Shown here: piece by piece, positions 13,283 through 14,265 of the stretch | How the letters are laid out: every line of letters begins with the position of its first letter | Position numbering within the stretch: position 1 is the stretch's first letter | Assembly: GCA_029261675.1 (NCBI GenBank) | Contig: JAJDBA010000150.1 | Coordinates: 1-14,265, forward strand | From: Nitrospinaceae bacterium | GTDB lineage: Bacteria > Nitrospinota > Nitrospinia > Nitrospinales > VA-1 | Direction: 5' to 3' | Length of the DNA stretch: 14,265 nucleotides | The notes under the pieces: model-generated | Told to the model about the DNA's origin: nothing | Seen by the model: the letters and a program-made list of their open reading frames with translations, nothing else | The model's database searches: none | Position numbers and translations under genes: made by a program

Positions 13283-13735
13283 TTAGAGCTTATAATTTTT
13301 AGAGGATTTTATTAAGTTGTAGGTGGCAGTAAACCAGCCAATCATAAAGCAGAGCCCACCCAGAGGGGTGATGGGACCCAAAAAACGAGGGCCGTCAAAC
13401 ACCAGCCCGTAAAGACTTCCACAGAAAAATACTATTCCGATACTAATCCAGATTGCAGAACGGTTCAGTTTGCGTGCGGTATCCCCATGCAGCAGATAAA
13501 TTAAAATGCCAATAAAGATCAGGCCCAATGCATGGTAACCGAGGTAGTCGGTGGCCGTGTGGAAGGTGGCGAGTTTTTTTTCTGTCAAACGGTCTTTTAA
13601 GGAATGAGCGCCAAACGCGCCGAGCATGACACTCAACCCGGCTAATCCGGTGCCTAGGGAAGCCCAGCCAAGACCTTTTCGGGGGTTGGATGCTACCTTT
13701 TCTTGAGAGTCAACGGGGTGATTGGTTTCTTCCAT
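13283..13735 (-). CDS. DUF423 family small membrane protein
   Basis: The 150-residue integral membrane protein has four predicted helices (about 24-44, 65-84, 93-112, 118-140). It shows the DUF423 signatures Gly-Ala-Phe-Gly-Ala-His (39-44), Phe-His-Thr-Ala (58-61), Tyr-His-Ala-Leu (67-70), Cys-Gly-Ser-Leu-Tyr (105-109) and Pro-Ile-Thr-Pro-Leu-Gly-Gly (121-127), as in E. coli YgdD. The family's biochemical role is not established. A polar N-terminal extension of about 20 residues precedes the usual start of the family, which is about 125 residues long. No internal ATG suits a shorter form before the conserved core, so the extension is probably real. It follows the DUF5069 gene by 97 bp on the same strand. 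No clear terminator separates it from the chemoreceptor promoter region downstream. Confidence 0.92.
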   Translation of the reverse strand: MEETNHPVDSQEKVASNPRKGLGWASLGTGLAGLSVMLGAFGAHSLKDRLTEKKLATFHTATDYLGYHALGLIFIGILIYLLHGDTARKLNRSAIWISIGIVFFCGSLYGLVFDGPRFLGPITPLGGLCFMIGWFTATYNLIKSSKNYKL

Positions 13736-13832
13736 CTCTTATATTCCTTGGTATATCGATCAGCCAATCTGGATAATACACGAACTTGAAAGTGAGTATA
13801 AGATTTAAAGTGTTTCGGTATGCCTGGAAGGG

Positions 13833-14265
13833 CTACAACCTGCCTTCTTCGAGATCAAAAACATCAAACCAGACATATACAGGGCGATGCTTGGGTACAT
13901 TTTCTGGAATATAAGATTCCAAGAACTTTTGGGCCTGATCCGGCATTTCACTGAGCCGCATATCGCGCATTTGGTTATTCCATCTTATTTTATCTAGTTC
14001 GCTTTTTATTTTTGAATGATTGTTAAACCATTCGGCGACCTCGGTGTCGGAGGCACCGTCGCCAATGAAGTTTTTCATTTCTTCATGATCCACTCCCGAA
14101 AAAGTTTCAAGTTCTTCACATAAAGAACAAGGCCAATAATTATACTCGCCATTTATTCCAGCGAGGAAGGACCGACATTTGTCCAGACAACGTTGTAGAA
14201 TGACATAGCCCCCAAGCATTTCACGAGGGCTACTGGGAGGCTTCTTACTTAAATCTTTCGCTAAA
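13833..14265 (-). CDS. DUF5069 family protein, start beyond the right edge
   Basis: About 144 codons are visible. The ATG at 14217-14219 is not the start: the frame continues upstream without a stop to base 14265, and the added residues (Lys-Asp-Leu-Ser-Lys-Lys-Pro-Pro-Ser-Ser-Pro-Arg, then Leu-Gly-Gly-Tyr-Val) match the N-terminal signature I know for DUF5069 proteins. The C-terminal Val-Trp-Phe-Asp-Val-Phe-Asp-Leu also fits. The product is a small soluble protein of unknown function with no signal or membrane segment visible. Counting from the internal Met, it has cysteines at 11, 15, 31 and 34 (a C-x3-C and a C-x2-C pair), which could bind a metal. It is upstream of the DUF423 gene on the same strand, and co-transcription is possible but unproven. 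Confidence 0.88.
   Translation of the reverse strand, partial: LAKDLSKKPPSSPREMLGGYVILQRCLDKCRSFLAGINGEYNYWPCSLCEELETFSGVDHEEMKNFIGDGASDTEVAEWFNNHSKIKSELDKIRWNNQMRDMRLSEMPDQAQKFLESYIPENVPKHRPVYVWFDVFDLEEGRL

Noticed and set aside
14217..14219. ATG as start of the DUF5069 protein
   Set aside because: The frame is open to the window edge and the upstream residues match the family's N-terminal signature, so this ATG is internal.
1..14265. CRISPR array, tRNA, insertion sequence, prophage or defence system
   Set aside because: I scanned by eye for regular repeats, cloverleaf ends, transposase or integrase motifs and nuclease or toxin signatures and found none.

Overview
The window looks like a chromosomal stretch of a Gram-negative, probably aquatic, free-living bacterium. 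The evidence is secretion signals, a periplasmic di-haem peroxidase, a transmembrane chemoreceptor, ordinary sigma70-type promoters and Shine-Dalgarno sites, and a GC content that looks to be in the mid-40s by eye. The combination of a DUF4175-like giant protein with MoxR, a slipin, a DUF5069 protein and a MauG/CcpA-type peroxidase makes me think of Nitrospinota or a deltaproteobacterial relative. That is a low-confidence guess from gene content alone. I see no tRNA, rRNA, CRISPR array, transposase, phage gene or recognisable defence system.

Left edge to 874: the first 38 codons of a membrane-anchored protein run leftwards off the window from a GTG start. A 316-bp divergent regulatory region separates them from a small unrecognised gene (431-814) that probably starts with TTG. 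A GC-rich hairpin at 822-851 closes that gene and faces the next operon.

875-7548, minus strand: four genes read in the order slipin (SPFH membrane scaffold), an 1104-residue DUF4175-like membrane and coiled-coil protein, an exported HEXXH metalloprotease with TPRs, and a MoxR AAA+ ATPase. Spacings are 56 bp, a 4-bp ATGA overlap and 10 bp, so this reads as one operon. It ends at MoxR, without the DUF58 or VWA gene that usually follows MoxR. This is the most interesting system here: plausibly a cell-envelope assembly or quality-control complex, although its substrate cannot be read from sequence.

7691-10278, plus strand: a second tight operon runs from a good promoter (7636-7664) to a strong terminator (10293-10324). 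It encodes a signal-anchored Ig-like protein of unknown function with a His/Met-rich patch, a short parvulin PPIase (PpiC), methionine sulfoxide reductase MsrA and a periplasmic di-haem peroxidase. The last two destroy peroxide or repair its damage, and the first two fit envelope protein maintenance, so an oxidative-stress role is a reasonable inference.

10339-14265, minus strand: a solitary 895-residue chemoreceptor has a sigma70-like promoter, an inverted repeat over that promoter and a triple short repeat in its leader. Upstream of it lie a DUF423 membrane protein and a DUF5069 protein whose true start lies beyond the right edge of the window.
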